The position numbers and the translations under genes were made by a program. 50,098 nucleotides of DNA from Phallusia fumigata (taxonomy: Eukaryota > Chordata > Ascidiacea > Phlebobranchia > Ascidiidae): positions 1 to 50,098 of the forward strand of contig QXVZ01027399.1 of assembly GCA_008931825.1 (NCBI GenBank), written 5' to 3'. A model generated the notes under the pieces. It worked only from the letters and a program-made list of their open reading frames with translations. It had not been told where the DNA came from and ran no database searches. Of this stretch, positions 48,201 through 50,098 are shown piece after piece. The first letter of the stretch is position 1; each line of letters opens with the position of its first letter.

Positions 48201-48832
48201 ACAAACTCAGCAATGCTTTGTGTGTGCAGCACTCATACTCTAGTTTCTGGTGATATCACAAAACAGAATTGCGCAGTGGTGCCACAATGGTTGCGATTAA
48301 CGCTGCACATGAAACATACACTCAAAAAATGTCAGCAATCACGCGATATACCATCGACTCAGAGACTCTAAAGACGTTTTATATACCCCTTTAAATCGCT
48401 TCACGGAGCCCTAGGGGAACGCGGACCCCACTTTACAAACCGTTGTGTTAAACAAGACTCAGAAAGTTGTTTATATTTTAATCACATTTTTTTGACTTGT
48501 AAACTCTATTTGTAACTATTGCTTTGCCGAACTTTTTGGCGTCATTTTTTTGGGTGCAAAACTATCTTAGGTAAAATTGCTTTGATTTTTAGCCTCCAAA
48601 GTTTCAAGAACCCATAGAAATCACAAACCCCTACCTTGTTGAGCAACTGAACTGCACAGTGCCATCTGGTGGATTTCCGCTCAGCGGTGTGACCAGCGAA
48701 TGTTCGGCAACACCAGCACCCGTCACCACCACTAGCGGCGCCAGTGGGCATTTCTTTGTCAATTGGCTGTTTTGGGCTGTGGTTGTCGCCCTTGTTCAGT
48801 ATCTGAATTGTTTAAATTGTTACATACAATAA
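42242..48832 (+). CDS. MOXD1: MOXD1-like (DBH-like) copper type II monooxygenase
   Basis: Fifteen exons: 42242-42400, 42560-42670, 43227-43380, 43797-43890, 44247-44428, 44794-44871, 45204-45308, 45609-45711, 45842-46011, 46080-46174, 46328-46484, 46742-46872, 47073-47175, 47726-47818, 48593-48832; about 657 residues. A signal peptide (MLGSILCLLLLFSLNSITA) precedes a DOMON domain (GWVGIGISPTGSMMGADI). Two copper domains follow. Copper ligands expected for the PHM/DBH/MOXD1 family are present: HH at about 229-230 (KHHLVK), HH at 247-248 (NVHHM), H403 and H405 (LHSHLIGR) and M478 (NNEMCVSF). The C-terminus is hydrophobic after a SGASG spacer, so a membrane or GPI anchor is likely. The substrate of MOXD1 is unknown. 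Exon 3 has 154 bases, one too many; the frame changes at C7 (43259-43265), with the family match continuing on both sides. Family secure; orthology to MOXD1 rather than DBH is from closer sequence likeness. Confidence 0.88.
42780..43083. mobile_element. MITE related to the CFDP1 element, in MOXD1-like intron 2
   Basis: Both sides carry ATCCCGGGAT and TTTCGGGATC-type palindromic words, and the right end reads, reversed, AGGGTTGTGATCCCGG, like the TAGGGTTGC end of the element at 36751. The left edge and target duplication are not clear, so the start is approximate. Confidence 0.5.
43952..44224 (-). mobile_element. hAT-like MITE family B, copy 1, MOXD1-like intron 4
   Basis: Ends read CAGCGGCTCTTTAAGTGCGG and, from the other side, CAGTGTTTTTCAAACGTAAT. 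GGTCCGCGG lies near one end and GTGGTCCGCG near the other. Shared words with 48099-48445, in opposite orientation, include GCGTGATTGCTGA and ACACCACTGCGCAAT. No transposase. Confidence 0.65.
44486..44668 (+). mobile_element. tRNA-derived SINE, copy 2 (internally shortened), MOXD1-like intron 5
   Basis: It shares with copy 1 the B-box part GGGTTCTAATC, then AAATCAAATAAAAAA, CAACGGAACTG.AATGAGGCA, GCTCGACG, ATTCAGGCGTTG and the tail GATAAAAATGAAAC. About 130 bases of the body present in copy 1 are missing. Confidence 0.75.
45037..45050. repeat. C14 homopolymer in MOXD1-like intron 6
   Basis: Fourteen C in a row. With the G12 run at 5878 and the C7 of exon 3, it shows that G/C homopolymers are error-prone spots in this window. 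Confidence 0.9.
48099..48445 (+). mobile_element. hAT-like MITE family B, copy 2, MOXD1-like intron 14
   Basis: Starts CAAGTGGTTTTCAAACATTT; the reverse complement of the end starts CAACGGTTTGTAAAGTGGGG. CTCCGCGGTCTAC is near the left and GAACGCGGACCCC near the right. It is the same family as 43952-44224 in reverse orientation, about 70 bases longer. Confidence 0.65.
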
Positions 48833-48833
48833 A
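48828..48833 (+). terminator. Poly(A) signal AATAAA overlapping the MOXD1-like stop
   Basis: The last codons are CAA TAA, and AATAAA spans them. A second ACAATAAAA follows 29 bases later at about 48855-48863 inside a short imperfect duplication (TTGTTACATACAATAAA / TTGTTGCATACAATAAA). The 3' UTR is probably under 60 bases. Confidence 0.55.
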
Positions 48834-49918
48834 CAATTGTTGAAATTGTTGCATACAATAAAAGCGAAAAACATTTCATTATTTGTTATTATACTGATCG
48901 CAATGTTTTAGCTTTATCTCCTCAAAGGAATTAAAGATAATTATCGAGAAATCAACACCCGAGACAAATTTCTGCTACGGAGTTAGTAGTAGACCCCTTG
49001 TGGTGTACAATACTATCTTTATTTTTGTTAGCTAACATATGTTGGATACGTTTGGGATTCGCGGGCCACGTAGGGACTTCATCTCAAATCGATTTGTTAG
49101 CTAGATGTGGCGCTTTGCTAAATGCTTTCAGCTAAAATAGGGTGCGCATAGAAACACGGCCTGGACATGGCCTCCACCGCATTGCATAGACCGCGATGTA
49201 AGCGGGACCTAGTAGGGACACCGCTACTTCCAACGGCCTTAAGTTGAAAGTGCCGGCTTTGCATTTTGCCCGAACAGTCCCGTGACCTTCCCTGGATATT
49301 TAAACTATTGTACAATTGGCTCATTGCGGGGGGACTCGATGGACAAGAAGCAGTGATGCGATGTTTTTGAGTTATACGGCCTTAACGTCACTGTTCCTTT
49401 AAACAAACGACTGTGCGCCTATATAAACTGTAAAATTAGGATCGGGTTTGACCAGCTTGTTTTATCCAATCTTGTATATCCAGTTTCATATTTTCTTTAC
49501 TCTTTTTCCAAAGAAGCCAAAAATTGGATATCAAGCATGTGATGTATGACACCTGTTTAGTAACTTAACATTACGCTAACATAAACGTCGAATCCCAATT
49601 TGCTGGTTAAGGCTATGTCAGTTATATGTGGATTTAGGCATGCTACGGGACGTTTATCTGATAAAATTTATTTTTGAGAACAACGGGACGCCTAAAAGAT
49701 GCATTTTTAGGTTTGGTTTAATTGGTGGCTATACTCCAGCATGGGATTTTAATTGTAAATGCAGTTGAACACGGCAAACAACCGTTTATTGTGCAAAAAT
49801 TGTACACAATTATCTGTATAAATTGTAAAATGTCTCCCGAATGCATTTCAAAGCTATACGTTGTTTTAAAGCCATAATATCTCTAAATTTTACTGCTTGT
49901 GCACCATCCTTATTGTGC
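48834..49918. other. Gene-free stretch right of the MOXD1-like gene
   Basis: No coding region seen. The words CCTTCCCTGGATATTT at 49285-49300 also occur at 11859-11874, hinting at a low-copy dispersed repeat. Confidence 0.5.
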
Positions 49919-50098
49919 AGATTGACAGCAAAATATTTGATTGACAGGTGGGAGTTTGATTGACAGGTGTGTTTTTGATTGACAGCTCAAAGTTTGATTG
50001 ACAGGTGGGAATTTGATTGACAGCTAAATATTTGATTGACAGGTATGAGTTTGATTGACAGGTCAAATATTTGATTGACAGATGGGAGTTTGATTGAC
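49919..50098 (+). repeat. 19-bp minisatellite with invariant TGATTGACAG core
   Basis: Ten units begin at 49919, 49938, 49957, 49976, 49995, 50014, 50033, 50052, 50072 and 50091. The period is 19 bases, once 20. Eight units in the middle carry a perfect TGATTGACAG; the first has one mismatch and the last is cut by the window edge. The other nine bases vary (GTGGGAGTT, CTCAAAGTT, CTAAATATT and similar). The core equals the known PBX-MEIS/PREP (TALE homeodomain) composite site. Confidence 0.95.

Noticed and set aside
49919-50098. CRISPR-like array at the window end
   Set aside because: Unit is 19 bp with 9-base spacers, in a eukaryotic genome; it is a minisatellite.
1-50098. Retroviral, LTR, Polinton or LINE coding remnants
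   Set aside because: No reverse transcriptase, integrase, capsid or envelope-like frame was seen on either strand.

Overview
The window looks like nuclear DNA of a tunicate, most likely an ascidian of the Ciona type. A connexin restricts it to chordates, yet the connexin coding region is cut into about ten exons, genes are compact and close together, introns carry many small non-autonomous transposons, and two same-strand genes about 160 bases apart look like an ascidian operon with trans-splice acceptors. The species call is inference. All exon maps were made by hand from reading frame, GT/GC-AG borders and remembered human orthologues.

Six gene models are well supported, plus one with an unresolved frame. 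On the minus strand at the left are PRIMPOL (3690-5369, intronless) followed by FAM241B (2648-3526, two exons). On the plus strand come a multi-exon connexin (10665 to about 20794) and UFL1, the UFM1 E3 ligase (23560-33803, 18 exons). COX17 (35364-35992, minus, two exons) lies head-to-head with CFDP1 (36439-39233, plus, eight exons). At the right is a MOXD1/DBH-family copper monooxygenase (42242-48832, plus, 15 exons), whose exon 3 has one base too many in a run of seven C.

The gene-free parts are 1-2640 (with a 508-bp near-identical tandem duplication joined by an N), 5396-10664, 20795-23559, 33804-35363, 39234-42241 and 48834-50098. Introns hold a tRNA-derived SINE, several hAT-like MITEs, a piggyBac-like MITE and a larger element with internal tandem repeats. 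One MITE in CFDP1 sits between two copies of the 5' splice site of exon 2. The window ends inside a 19-bp minisatellite whose constant core is TGATTGACAG, the PBX-MEIS/PREP decamer.

The genes are mostly housekeeping and unrelated in pathway: DNA damage-tolerant priming (PRIMPOL), lysosome-linked membrane protein (FAM241B), gap junctions (connexin), UFMylation (UFL1), copper delivery to cytochrome oxidase (COX17), H2A.Z/SWR1-type chromatin work (CFDP1) and copper monooxygenation (MOXD1-like). I saw no viral, capsid-bearing or LTR element, no CRISPR array and no convincing intact tRNA or rRNA gene.
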